Shown: positions 49,764 through 58,378 of the stretch, one piece after another
How the letters are laid out: the number at the start of each line of letters is the position of its first letter
Position numbering within the stretch: the first letter of the stretch is position 1
NCBI RefSeq assembly: GCF_003131185.1
Contig: NZ_QFFU01000020.1
Location: 52,315-116,314 of the forward strand
Direction of reading: 5' to 3'
Source of the DNA: Pseudomonas ovata
GTDB taxonomy: Bacteria > Pseudomonadota > Gammaproteobacteria > Pseudomonadales > Pseudomonadaceae
Length of the DNA stretch: 64,000 bases
Translations under genes and position numbers: made by a program
Notes under the pieces: model-generated
Seen by the model: the letters and a program-made list of their open reading frames with translations, nothing else
Told to the model about the DNA's origin: nothing
Databases searched by the model: none

Positions 49764-49942
49764 ACGCACCTCGCAAGGATCGTAAAAGGCCACAGGCAGC
49801 CTGGTACAAGTAATGGGGCTGCCCTGAGGCGCTTCAAGCACATGACAAAAAAGTTAAGAAGCCCGCTGCAGGCGGGCGTGCTTGGATCGTCGCCGACCAA
49901 TGGGCTACAGTGTTCGCCGCCCTTTTCCCACGACCGACCTCC

Positions 49943-50605
49943 ATGAATCCGCTGAACATCCTCCAGGACTCGCTGTACTTCTTTCGCCACAACCTGATCA
50001 GCATCATGGTGCTGTGCCTGCCGCTGGTGGTGCTTGAGTCGCTGGCCAAGCAAGCCGTCGGCAATGCCGTGACCAACAATGCCTCGCACGCCTACGAACT
50101 GCTGGTGGGGCTGTTCTTCTACCCGCTGTACAGCGGCGCACTGATCCTGCTGCTCGACGCCCGCACCCGCGGCGAACAGCCACGCACGGTCGACATCTGG
50201 GCCATGACCCTGCGCCTGTGGCCCAGTTTTGCGGTGTTGTCGGCGGTCAGCACCCTGCTGATCATGTTCGGCCTGTCGCTGTTCGTGCTGCCAGGCCTGT
50301 GGGTGATGATCAAGCTGGCGTTCAGCGAATACCTGCTGGTGCTGCGCCAGCGCACGCCGATGATGGCGATGCGCGAGAGCATGCACATGACCACCGGGCA
50401 TTTCCTGCGCATCCTGGTGTGCCTGTTGTGCATCTATATTCCGCTGTCGATGATCGAAGGCGTCGGCCTGTACCTGCTGCCCGAGCCACAAGGGCCTGGC
50501 GTGTCGCTGCTGCTCGACAGCCTGACCAGCTTTCTGCAACTGTTCATGGGCGTGGTGATGTTCCGTCTGTTCATGCTGGTTGAAGGCGACACACCCAAGG
50601 CCTGA
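49943..50605 (+). CDS. yciC: YciC-family (UPF0259) membrane protein
   Basis: A 220-residue inner-membrane protein with about six hydrophobic helices. It starts NPLNILQDSLYFFRHNLISI and has the conserved core FVLPGLWVMIKLAFSEYLLVL and a further MRESMHMTTGHFLRIL. The function is not established. The ATG at 49943 is chosen; an in-frame ATG at 49910 lies in leader DNA. The EEP-family gene follows after 54 bases. Confidence 0.85.
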   Translation: MNPLNILQDSLYFFRHNLISIMVLCLPLVVLESLAKQAVGNAVTNNASHAYELLVGLFFYPLYSGALILLLDARTRGEQPRTVDIWAMTLRLWPSFAVLSAVSTLLIMFGLSLFVLPGLWVMIKLAFSEYLLVLRQRTPMMAMRESMHMTTGHFLRILVCLLCIYIPLSMIEGVGLYLLPEPQGPGVSLLLDSLTSFLQLFMGVVMFRLFMLVEGDTPKA

Positions 50606-50659
50606 GCCGTTGTTGTCGACTATGCTCAACCCCAGTCCATCAGGAGGCCCATCCGCGCG

Positions 50660-51748
50660 ATGACCCGAATCCTTTTGCGTCTGAGTGTGTTGACCCTGCT
50701 GCTGATCGCCGGGTTGTGGCTGGCAATCAGTCACCTGACCTGGCGCCCGTTGCCCCGTGAGCCGGTCAAGGCAACCTGCAGCCCCCCCCGGGCACCGCTG
50801 CTCGTGCCTGGCCAGGCCTTGAAGGTCATGACCTGGAACATTCAGTACCTGGCCGGCAAGCGCTATGTGTTCTGGTACGAACCGGCCGCCGGCAGCAACC
50901 CGGACGAGCGCCCCACCGCCGAAGACCTGGCGTTCAACCTCGATGAAGTGGCACGGGTAATCCGTGACGAACAGCCCGACCTGGTGCTGCTGCAGGAAGT
51001 CAGCGACGGCGCCAAGAATACCGATTACCAGAACCAGGTAGCCCTGCTACAGGAACGACTGGTCGACCTCTACCCTTGCAGTACCCAAGCGTGGCAATGG
51101 CAGGCCGAGTTCGTGCCGCATCCACGTCTCTGGGGCAGCGTCGGCCTGAAAATGGCCACCTTCAGCCGTTATCGCATTGACAGCGCCGAGCGCTTGCAAT
51201 TGCCGGTACAGCCGGCCAATATTGTGCAGCGTCAGTTCCAGCCCAAACCTGCGCTGCTGGTCAGTTACCTGCCACTGAGCGATGGCAGCCGGCTGGCGGC
51301 GATCAACACCCAGTTGTATGCACCCCGGCCGGGCGACGACACCTTGCACCAGCAGGTCGAAGCCACCGCCCGGTTGCTCGATCAACTGACCGGCCATGGC
51401 ACTCCGTGGTTGATCGGCGGCGACTTCAACCTGCTGCCCCTGGGCCAATATGCGCGTCTGAGCGCTGGACACCGCCAGCCCTACCCGCCCGACAGCCCGC
51501 TGCACCGGTTGTGGGACACCTACCCGATGATCCCCGACAACAGCGAAGCCAGCGGCATCGAACGTCGCCGCTGGCTGACCCACTGGCCCAACGACCCGCG
51601 CCTCGACGGCCCGGACCGCACGCTGGACTACCTGTTTTACAACCCGGCCCTCAAGCGCCTCGACGCCCAGGTACGCCAGGCCGATACACTGGACATCTCC
51701 GATCACCTGCCCGTCCTGGCACGCCTGCTGCTACCCAAACTCCCGTAG
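50660..51748 (+). CDS. Endonuclease/exonuclease/phosphatase-family hydrolase
   Basis: A 362-residue protein with an N-terminal membrane anchor or signal (LRLSVLTLLLIAGLWLAISHL). The EEP catalytic set is complete: Asn in VMTWNIQYLAG, Glu in LVLLQEVSDG, Asp/Asn in WLIGGDFNLLP, and Asp/His in DISDHLPVLA. The substrate may be a nucleic acid or a phospho-ester at the membrane. The stop TAG is the TAG of the following REP element. Confidence 0.9.
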   Translation: MTRILLRLSVLTLLLIAGLWLAISHLTWRPLPREPVKATCSPPRAPLLVPGQALKVMTWNIQYLAGKRYVFWYEPAAGSNPDERPTAEDLAFNLDEVARVIRDEQPDLVLLQEVSDGAKNTDYQNQVALLQERLVDLYPCSTQAWQWQAEFVPHPRLWGSVGLKMATFSRYRIDSAERLQLPVQPANIVQRQFQPKPALLVSYLPLSDGSRLAAINTQLYAPRPGDDTLHQQVEATARLLDQLTGHGTPWLIGGDFNLLPLGQYARLSAGHRQPYPPDSPLHRLWDTYPMIPDNSEASGIERRRWLTHWPNDPRLDGPDRTLDYLFYNPALKRLDAQVRQADTLDISDHLPVLARLLLPKLP

Positions 51749-51853
51749 GCGCGCGCTTGCCCGCGACCGAGTGCGCAGCGCTCGCAAAATCTGCGAAACG
51801 CTGCAAATTTACGACTGCTCCGCAGCCGGTCGTGGTGGTCCGGCAAGCGCGCC
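51745..51853. repeat. REP pair overlapping a stop codon
   Basis: The left arm (GTAGGCGCGCGCTTGCCCGC) starts one base before the TAG stop of the EEP gene. The right arm ends in GGCAAGCGCGCCCC and is partly degenerate. Confidence 0.85.
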
Positions 51854-51856
51854 CCC

Positions 51857-51903
51857 ATCAAACATAAAATAACTTATTGATTTTATTGAGTTTTAAGTTC
51901 ACT
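51857..51903 (+). repeat. A/T-rich REP-linked repeat, short copy
   Basis: ATCAAACATAAAATAACTTA continues through TTGATTTTATTGAG to AAGTTCACT and joins the next REP. The core AACTTATTGATTTTATTG is identical at 55471-55515 and 63821-63871. Confidence 0.8.
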
Positions 51904-52018
51904 CCTTGTGGGAGGGGGCTCTGCCCGCGATTGAGCGCAAAGCGCTCACAGAAATCTGCGAAACGCCACAATTTTACGACTGCTAACGCAGCCGGTCGCG
52001 GGCAAGAGCGCTCCTACC
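51904..52018. repeat. Inverted REP pair
   Basis: GTGGGAGGGGGCTCTGCCCG at the left is a diverged arm. The right arm GTCGCGGGCAAGAGCGCTCC ends near 52018. It lies upstream of the znuD promoter. Confidence 0.85.
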
Positions 52019-52070
52019 CCCCCTGCCACCCAGCCTTGCAACGCGCCCGCAGTTTCACCTGGACGAAATA

Positions 52071-52092
52071 TTGTTATGTTGTAACATAACAA
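52071..52092. promoter_or_regulatory. Zur box upstream of znuD
   Basis: TTGTTATGTT (52071-52080) and AACATAACAA (52083-52092) form a perfect inverted repeat around GT. It fits the TGTTATA-type zinc-uptake regulator operator and lies 24 bases before the TonB receptor start, where a repressor would block RNA polymerase. Confidence 0.88.
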
Positions 52093-52115
52093 TTCAAATC
52101 CTCAGGATCACTCCG

Positions 52116-54152
52116 ATGCTCGTCCGATTCGCCTTTCCTCTTTCCGCGCTGGCCGGCGCGCTGCTCGCCACCCAGCCTGCCAGTGCCGCGCAAACCGTGA
52201 CGCTCGATCCGCAGGTCATCACCGCCAACCCATTGCGCAGCGACACCCTGGCGTCGCCGACCAGCGTGGTGGAAGGCGATCAGTTGACCCTGCGCCAGTC
52301 CGCACAATTGGGCGAGACCCTGAACACCCTGCCCGGAGTGTCGTCGACCTACTTCGGCCCGGCGGCCAGCCGGCCAGTGATCCGCGGCTTCGATGGCGAC
52401 CGCATTCGTATCCTGCGCAATGGCGTCGGCGCGCTGGACGCCTCGTCGCTGTCCTATGACCATGCCGTGCCCTACGACGCCGCCAATGCCGAGCGTATCG
52501 AAGTCGTGCGCGGGCCGGCGGCCTTGCTGTACGGCGGCAGTGCCGTGGGCGGGGTGGTCAACACCTTCGACAATCGCATCCCCACCGCGCCGGTCGACGG
52601 GGTGCACGGCGGCGGCGAGCTGCGCTATGGCGGCGCGGACACCACGCGCAGCAGCGCCGGCAAGCTGGAAGCGGGCGACGGCAACTTTGCCTTGCACCTG
52701 GACGCCAACTCGCGCCAGTTCAACGACCTGCGCATCCCCGGTTACGCCCATTCGCGTGATCAACGCGCCCTCGACGGTGACGACAGCAAACACCGCGTGG
52801 CCAATAGCGACGGGCGTCAGGACGGCGGTGCCATCGGTGGTGCCTACCATTGGGATCATGGCTTTGTGGGTCTGTCCTACGACGAATACGACAGCAATTA
52901 CGGCTCGCCGGCCGAAGACGCGGTGCGCATCGACATGGAACAGCGCCACTACGCGCTGGCCTCGGAAATCCGCGACCTTGAAGGCCCGTTCAGTTCGGTG
53001 AAGCTGGACGTTGGCCACACCACCTACGAGCACCGCGAGATCGAAGACGGTGCAACCGGCACGGTGTTCAAGAACGATGGCTACGAGGCTCGTATCGAGG
53101 CCCGGCATAAACCCATCGGCCCGCTGGAAGGTGTGATCGGCGCACAGATCGCCAGCAGCCAGTTCCAGGCCCTGGGCGCCGAAGCCTTCGTGCCGCGCAC
53201 CGACACCGACAGTGCAGCGCTGTTTGTGCTGGAGAACTGGCAAGCCAGCGAGCGCCTCGACCTGACCCTGGGCGGCCGCCTGGAACACACCCGCCTGCGC
53301 CCGGAGGCCGACGGCAACGAACGCTTCGAAGGCAGCGACACCAGCCACAGCTTCAGCGCCGGCAGCCTGTCGTTCGGCGCGGTCTATAAACTGACCGATA
53401 TCTGGTCGCTGGCCAGCACCCTGAGCTACACCGAACGCGCGCCGACCTTCTACGAGCTGTACGCCAACGGCCCGCACGAAGCCACTGGCACCTATGAAGT
53501 GGGCGATGCCAATGCCGCAAAGGAAAAATCCTGGTCCACCGACCTGGCCCTGCGCTTTGATAACGGCACCCACAAAGGCAGCGTCGGGGTTTTCTACAGC
53601 CGCTTCTCCAACTACATAGGCCTGCTGGGCAGCGGTCGCTCCCTGAACGACGACGGTGAAGAAGTCGCCGCCAGCGACGATGACGCCCTGCCCGAATACC
53701 TGTACAGCGGCGTCAAGGCCGACTTCTGGGGCCTTGAAGCCCAGGACCTGTGGCGCCTGGCGCAAACCCCATACGGTAACTTCGCGCTGCAAAGCTCGGC
53801 CGACTACACCCGCGCCAATAACCGCGACACCGGAGAGGCCCTATCCCGCATTGCACCGCTGCGTCTGAACACTGCGCTGCTGTGGGACTACAACCAGTGG
53901 CAGGCCAGCCTTGGCGCCGAGCACGCCAGCGCCCAGCACCGCGTGCCGCGCGCCGAACGTGACAGCGACGGCTACACCACGCTCAATGCCAGCCTCGGCT
54001 ACCGCTTCGAGGTGGGCCAGAGCGAGTGGCTGGCGTTTGTGAAGGGCGACAACCTCAATAACCAGACGGTGCGCTACGCCAGCTCGATTCTGCGCGATGA
54101 AGTGCCGGCGGCCGGGCGCAGTGTGCAAGCGGGGGTGAAGATGAGCTTTTGA
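52116..54152 (+). CDS. znuD: TonB-dependent zinc receptor ZnuD
   Basis: An outer-membrane TonB-dependent transporter of 678 residues, probably for zinc. A signal peptide (MLVRFAFPLSALAGALLATQPASA) is followed by a TonB-box-like region (LDPQVITANPL), a plug domain (LGETLNTLPGVSSTYFGP, RPVIRGFDGDRIRILRNGV, VEVVRGPAALLYGG-type block) and a 22-strand barrel ending in Phe (VKMSF). The start at 52116 follows CAGGA; the frame before it overlaps the Zur box. The operator and the similarity to ZnuD (PA0781) agree. Expected to be induced under zinc starvation. Confidence 0.92.
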   Translation: MLVRFAFPLSALAGALLATQPASAAQTVTLDPQVITANPLRSDTLASPTSVVEGDQLTLRQSAQLGETLNTLPGVSSTYFGPAASRPVIRGFDGDRIRILRNGVGALDASSLSYDHAVPYDAANAERIEVVRGPAALLYGGSAVGGVVNTFDNRIPTAPVDGVHGGGELRYGGADTTRSSAGKLEAGDGNFALHLDANSRQFNDLRIPGYAHSRDQRALDGDDSKHRVANSDGRQDGGAIGGAYHWDHGFVGLSYDEYDSNYGSPAEDAVRIDMEQRHYALASEIRDLEGPFSSVKLDVGHTTYEHREIEDGATGTVFKNDGYEARIEARHKPIGPLEGVIGAQIASSQFQALGAEAFVPRTDTDSAALFVLENWQASERLDLTLGGRLEHTRLRPEADGNERFEGSDTSHSFSAGSLSFGAVYKLTDIWSLASTLSYTERAPTFYELYANGPHEATGTYEVGDANAAKEKSWSTDLALRFDNGTHKGSVGVFYSRFSNYIGLLGSGRSLNDDGEEVAASDDDALPEYLYSGVKADFWGLEAQDLWRLAQTPYGNFALQSSADYTRANNRDTGEALSRIAPLRLNTALLWDYNQWQASLGAEHASAQHRVPRAERDSDGYTTLNASLGYRFEVGQSEWLAFVKGDNLNNQTVRYASSILRDEVPAAGRSVQAGVKMSF

Positions 54153-54164
54153 GTGTCGGCCGAC

Positions 54165-54902
54165 TCAACTGTAATCGAACGAAAACAGCACCAGCCCTTC
54201 GATGGGCTCGTACAGCATCACGATCAGGTCAGCCCCGGCGCTGCGGTAGTTCCAGCCGTGAGCGCTGGCCACGTGATAAAAGCGGTTGCCGGCCGGGCTC
54301 AGGGGATAGACCAGGTAGTCGCCGTTGTCGGGATCGACTTCGATGATCTCCTTGGGAAACTCGATGGTCTCGACCCAGTTGCCCAGCCCCGCCTCGCCGC
54401 CCAGTTGCTCGACGAACGTGACCGGTTCGTCGTGATCACAGTCCGGGCGCACCAGGATGCCACGGGCCTTGTACACCTCGGCGGCCTTCGCGTAGGCCTG
54501 GTGCTGCTCGGCGTAATGGCGCTCAAGGTCGGCCCGGGCGCCTGGGTGCGGGTCCGGCAGGCCGGCATTGTCCTTGTGCAAGAAGAAATAGCGCGGGTCG
54601 CCGCACAGGCGGTAACGCCCGTCTTCGAGCTTGAAGCCGATCCAGTTGGTCTTGAGCAGGTCGCCGTGATAGCCGTCCCATTCGGTGAGTTCACCGACCA
54701 GGCTTTCATAGGGCTCCAGCGGGCTGAGCATGTGCAGCACACCCGACCACTCGGGATTGACCGTGCTGATGTCGAGGCTGAACAAGGGGTGCAAGTGGAT
54801 GGCCAGCTCCTGCTGGTCGGGCACGAACACCGACTCTGGCGCCGGAAACGGCTGCATGCCGGCAGGCACCCGGGTGTAGTCCACGGTTTCATCCTGGGTC
54901 AT
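54165..54902 (-). CDS. Uncharacterised protein
   Basis: A 245-residue soluble, acidic protein without signal or membrane segment. Notable blocks are GDPRYFFLHKDNAGLPDPHPG, PKEIIEVDPDNGDYLVYPLSPAG, and an aromatic-rich end (IVMLYEPIEGLVLFSFDYS). I do not recognise the family. A good AGGAG precedes the ATG. It is convergent with znuD (12 bases apart) and has no obvious partner gene. Confidence 0.75.
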   Translation of the reverse strand: MTQDETVDYTRVPAGMQPFPAPESVFVPDQQELAIHLHPLFSLDISTVNPEWSGVLHMLSPLEPYESLVGELTEWDGYHGDLLKTNWIGFKLEDGRYRLCGDPRYFFLHKDNAGLPDPHPGARADLERHYAEQHQAYAKAAEVYKARGILVRPDCDHDEPVTFVEQLGGEAGLGNWVETIEFPKEIIEVDPDNGDYLVYPLSPAGNRFYHVASAHGWNYRSAGADLIVMLYEPIEGLVLFSFDYS

Positions 54903-54960
54903 CGATCAACTCCTGTCATTGAATAAGCCCTATGCAGACAACGGTTTGACGCTGAGGATT

Positions 54961-54982
54961 CATAACGCTCTGCCATAACGCT
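54961..54982. promoter_or_regulatory. Direct repeat CATAACGCT x2
   Basis: CATAACGCT occurs at 54961-54969 and 54974-54982, 13 bases apart, in the divergent region between the uncharacterised gene and the His-rich gene. It may be an operator; no regulator can be named. Confidence 0.35.
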
Positions 54983-55017
54983 TGAATTGGTCATTTCTGG
55001 CGTGCAGACCCTGCCGA

Positions 55018-55037
55018 GACCTTTACCTGACCTTTAC
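55018..55037. promoter_or_regulatory. Direct repeat GACCTTTAC x2 with 11-base period
   Basis: GACCTTTAC occurs at 55018-55026 and 55029-55037. An 11-base period is the usual layout of sites for OmpR/PhoB-type response regulators. It lies about 80 bases upstream of the His-rich protein start. Confidence 0.5.
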
Positions 55038-55117
55038 AGACTCTGTACCTGGATTTACAAAAAACCGGTGTCTTATGGATACATGGCCAATACACAGGCC
55101 ACATGAGGAGACACACC

Positions 55118-55444
55118 ATGTTTTCGAAGATCACCAGAATTCTGTTGCTGTCCGCCAGCCTGCTGGTGGCCGGTACTGCCGGCGCCGCCGATCGCCACCT
55201 GGATGCGCCCGTGTTTGCCGGCGCGTCGGTCGATGCGGCCCCGGCCACCCTGCTCGCGCGCAACGACCGCTACGATGACCGTCATCACTATCGTCGCCCG
55301 GCGCCGCGTGAATACCGTAACCACTACTATGCGCCGCCCCGTTCGCACTATCAGCACCGCCGCTATGCACCGCCACCGCGTCATCACTACCGTGAGCATA
55401 ACCGCCACGATCGTCGCTACTACTATGATCGCCGCCGCGGGTAA
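55118..55444 (+). CDS. Exported His/Tyr/Arg-rich protein
   Basis: A 108-residue protein with a signal peptide (MFSKITRILLLSASLLVAGTAGA). The mature C-terminal 60 residues are dominated by His, Arg, Tyr and Pro (for example RYDDRHHYRRPAPREYRNHYY and HDRRYYYDRRRG). Such a composition suits metal or polyanion binding in the periplasm, but no fold or family is recognisable. The ATG at 55118 follows GAGGAGA. It carries its own regulatory-looking direct repeats upstream. Confidence 0.8.
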   Translation: MFSKITRILLLSASLLVAGTAGAADRHLDAPVFAGASVDAAPATLLARNDRYDDRHHYRRPAPREYRNHYYAPPRSHYQHRRYAPPPRHHYREHNRHDRRYYYDRRRG

Positions 55445-55470
55445 GCGCTGAGAGACCGCTGCCGCACGCT

Positions 55471-55515
55471 CATCAACACAAAATAACTTATTGATTTTAT
55501 TGAATATTAATTCAC
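55471..55515 (+). repeat. A/T-rich REP-linked repeat, short copy
   Basis: CATCAACACAAAATAACTTA continues through the shared core to AATATTAATTCACTACC and runs straight into a REP arm at 55517. Confidence 0.8.
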
Positions 55516-55516
55516 T

Positions 55517-55770
55517 ACCGTAGGAGCCCGCTTGCCGGCGACCGGCTGCGCAGCAGTCGTAAAAACAGTGGTGTTTCATCAATTTTTTGCGAGCACTACG
55601 CACTCGATCGTCCGAGTACGGCCCAGGCCAAGCGCGCTTTACCTGGCCACATGCTTGCTGCGCGAAAGCGCGCCGCCTTGGCGCGCCGCCTTGGCGCTGT
55701 GTCAGTAACACAGGGTGGGCTCCTGCAAGCAGTGAGTTTAATATCCAGCATCTGCCTGATGAGCGCTCGC
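55517..55770. repeat. Degenerate REP pair followed by an inverted fragment of the REP-linked repeat
   Basis: REP arm CGTAGGAGCCCGCTTGCCGG from about 55517, with a decayed mirror to about 55645. Then CATGCTTGCTGCGCGAAAGC (about 55650) with TGTGTCAGTAACACAGG resembles the copy at 63765. GTGAGTTTAATATCCAG (about 55732) followed by GATGAGCG is the inverted end seen at 33706. Two direct GCGCGCCGCCTTGG copies sit between. Together these fill the 335-base gap before hrpB. Confidence 0.65.
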
Positions 55771-55780
55771 CCCCAGCCCC

Positions 55781-58303
55781 TCAACCCTTGCGGGGCTTGA
55801 TCCGTGCAGTGGCCTCGGCCACCAGCGGGTCATCCGGCCAGTAATGCTTGGGGTAGCGTCCTTTCAAATCCTTCTTGACCTCGCTGTAGGTCGTGCGCCA
55901 GAAGCTGGCCAGGTCTTGTGTCACCTGCACCGGGCGGCGCGCCGGGGACAACAGGTGCAGCTTGACGGCCTGGCGGCCGTTGGCGATGCGCGGTGTGTCG
56001 GACAGCCCGAACAGCTCCTGCAGGCGCACGGCCAGGATCGGCGGGTGTTCGCTGTAGTCCAGGCGCACCGACGAGCCGGAAGGCACCTGTACGTGCGAGG
56101 GTGCCAGTTCATCCAGGCGTTGCGGCAGCGGCCAGGGCAGCAGGTTGCGCAGCATCGACGACAGGTCGAGCGCGCCGAAGTGGCTGAGCCGGGTGACCTT
56201 GCCCAGGTACGGCAGCAACCAGTGTTCCAGGCTGGCGAGCAACGCGCTGTCGCTGACATCTGGCCAGTCGCTGGCAGGCTGCTGTTGCCTATCCAGCGTG
56301 CGCAGCAAGCTGACCCGCGCCTGCCACTGGCGCAGCTCGGGCGTCCAGGCCAGCAATTCCAGGCCCTTGCGCCTTACCAGCCCCAGCAAGGCCTGCCCGC
56401 GCGCAGCCTCATCCAGGCCCGGCAGCGGCTCGCTGCCGAGCACCAGTTCGCCGACCTTGCGCTGGCGCTCGGCGCGCAGCACGCCTTCGCGCTCGTCCCA
56501 GTCCAGTTGATCGACGTTGCGCACCTGCTCGGCCAGCACCGTATCAAACAGCGCAGGCTCCAGATCGGTGGCCAGGTAAATGCGCTCTTCGCGCTGGCCC
56601 TGGCGGCTGCCCAGGTCGGCGACCACCAGCCATTCGTGCTTCATCAGGGCATCGCTGTCGCCAAACAACGCGGCGCGACCGTTGGCCAGGCGGTACTCGG
56701 CGCCACCGGGGCGTCGCTGGCGCGCCACCCGGTCCGGGTAGGCCAGCGCCAGCAAGGCGCCCAGCCAGCGCGGATGCTCGGGATCGCTGACGGCCTGGGC
56801 CGGCTTGCCGCGCAAGTGACTGCGGTACTGGCGAGCCAGTTGCCGGGCACGCTGCACACCGCCCTGGGCGTTGCGCTGGGCCTTCTGTTCGCCCGACAGC
56901 AACACAAGGCGGCTGTGCAGGTCGGCACCGGCGCCGCGAAGGATATCGCGCTCGCCCAGCAAGGCGGCGACGTCACAGGCCATGTCGGCCAGCCCCAATG
57001 ACTGACCGCGCAACAGCAGATGGGCGATGCGCGGGTGCGCCGGCATTTCGGCCATCGCCTGGCCATGACCGGTCAGGCGCCCGTCCGCTTGCAGCGCGCC
57101 GAGGCGCTGCAACAGGTCGCGGGCCTGGCCAAAGGCGGCCATGGGCGGCAGGTCGAGCCACTTCAACTGGTTCGGTTCCACCCCCCAGCGGGCCAGTTGC
57201 AAGGCCAGGCCCGCCAGGTCGGCCTGGAGGATTTCGGCACTACCATAAGCGGCCAGTTGCTCGTGCTGGGCCTCGGACCACAGCCGGTAACACACGCCCG
57301 GCTCCAGGCGCCCGGCCCGGCCGGCGCGCTGGGTGGCGCTGGCGCGGGAAACACGCTGGGTGTCCAGGCGGGTCATGCCGCTGCCCGGATCGAAGCGCGG
57401 CACCCGCGCCAGCCCGGCATCGATCACCACGCGCACGCCATTGATGGTCAGGCTGGTCTCGGCAATATTGGTGGCCAGCACCACCTTGCGCGCACCGGAC
57501 GGGGCCGGGTCGATGGCGGCGCGCTGGGCGTTGAGGTCCAGCTCACCATGCAACGGGCACAGCAGAATGTCGCTTCGTTCACCCAGGGCGTCGGCCAGTT
57601 GCTGATGCACCCGGCGAATCTCGGCCTGCCCCGGCAGGAACACCAGCAGGCTGCCGGTCTCGCTGCCCAGCGCATCGAGCACGGTCTGCACCACGCGCGG
57701 CTCGACGAACTCGCCCGTCTGGAACGGCCGCCCCCACTGGATCGTCACCGGGAACATGCGCCCTTCACTGCGCACCACCGGCGCGTCGTCTAGCAGGGCC
57801 GACAAGCGCTCACCTTCCAGCGTGGCGGACATCAACAGGACCTTGAGCGGCGGTTCGTCGCGCAGCAGTTCACGGCCGTTGAGGCTCAGGGCCAGTGCCA
57901 GATCGGCGTCCAGGCTGCGCTCATGGACTTCGTCGAAGATCACCAGCCCCACGCCCTCCAGCGCCGGATCGTCCTGCAATCGGCGGGTGAGGATGCCTTC
58001 GGTGACCACCTCAATGCGGGTCCCGGGCCCGACCTTGCTGTCCAGGCGAATGCGGTAACCCACGGTTTCACCGACCTTCTCGCCCAGTTCGCTGGCCAGC
58101 CGTTCGGCCGCGGCGCGCGCGGCCAGCCGGCGCGGTTCGAGCATCAGGATGGTCTGCCCGGCCAGCCACGGCGCCTCAAGCAGCGCCAGCGGCACGCGGG
58201 TGGTCTTGCCGGCGCCGGGCGGGGCTTCGAGCACCACCTCGTGGCGCTCGTTGAGGGCTTGGCGCAGGGCCGGCAATACAGCGTCGATGGGCAAGGCAAT
58301 CAT
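55781..58303 (-). CDS. hrpB: ATP-dependent helicase HrpB
   Basis: A DEAH-type RNA helicase of 840 residues. Motif I is APPGAGKTTRVP near residue 28, motif Ia EPRRLAARAAA, motif II FDEVHERSLDADLAL, motif III LMSATLEG, motif V VVLATNIAETSLTI, and motif VI QRAGRAGRLEPG. HA2 and the C-terminal HrpB domain follow (RIAHLLL, then DLASFWRTTYSEVKKDLKGRYPKHYWPDDP, a family signature region). Its biological substrate is poorly defined. Monocistronic in appearance. Confidence 0.97.
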   Translation of the reverse strand: MIALPIDAVLPALRQALNERHEVVLEAPPGAGKTTRVPLALLEAPWLAGQTILMLEPRRLAARAAAERLASELGEKVGETVGYRIRLDSKVGPGTRIEVVTEGILTRRLQDDPALEGVGLVIFDEVHERSLDADLALALSLNGRELLRDEPPLKVLLMSATLEGERLSALLDDAPVVRSEGRMFPVTIQWGRPFQTGEFVEPRVVQTVLDALGSETGSLLVFLPGQAEIRRVHQQLADALGERSDILLCPLHGELDLNAQRAAIDPAPSGARKVVLATNIAETSLTINGVRVVIDAGLARVPRFDPGSGMTRLDTQRVSRASATQRAGRAGRLEPGVCYRLWSEAQHEQLAAYGSAEILQADLAGLALQLARWGVEPNQLKWLDLPPMAAFGQARDLLQRLGALQADGRLTGHGQAMAEMPAHPRIAHLLLRGQSLGLADMACDVAALLGERDILRGAGADLHSRLVLLSGEQKAQRNAQGGVQRARQLARQYRSHLRGKPAQAVSDPEHPRWLGALLALAYPDRVARQRRPGGAEYRLANGRAALFGDSDALMKHEWLVVADLGSRQGQREERIYLATDLEPALFDTVLAEQVRNVDQLDWDEREGVLRAERQRKVGELVLGSEPLPGLDEAARGQALLGLVRRKGLELLAWTPELRQWQARVSLLRTLDRQQQPASDWPDVSDSALLASLEHWLLPYLGKVTRLSHFGALDLSSMLRNLLPWPLPQRLDELAPSHVQVPSGSSVRLDYSEHPPILAVRLQELFGLSDTPRIANGRQAVKLHLLSPARRPVQVTQDLASFWRTTYSEVKKDLKGRYPKHYWPDDPLVAEATARIKPRKG

Positions 58304-58378
58304 GGGCTACTCCCGAACTGGGCGGGCAGTATACCGAGCAGGCGCCGGGGCAACAGCGCCAGCGCTGCAACCCAGGGG

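Noticed and set aside
51745..52018. Repeated palindromes resembling a short CRISPR array
   Set aside because: The units are inverted REP pairs with no regular spacers and no cas genes nearby.
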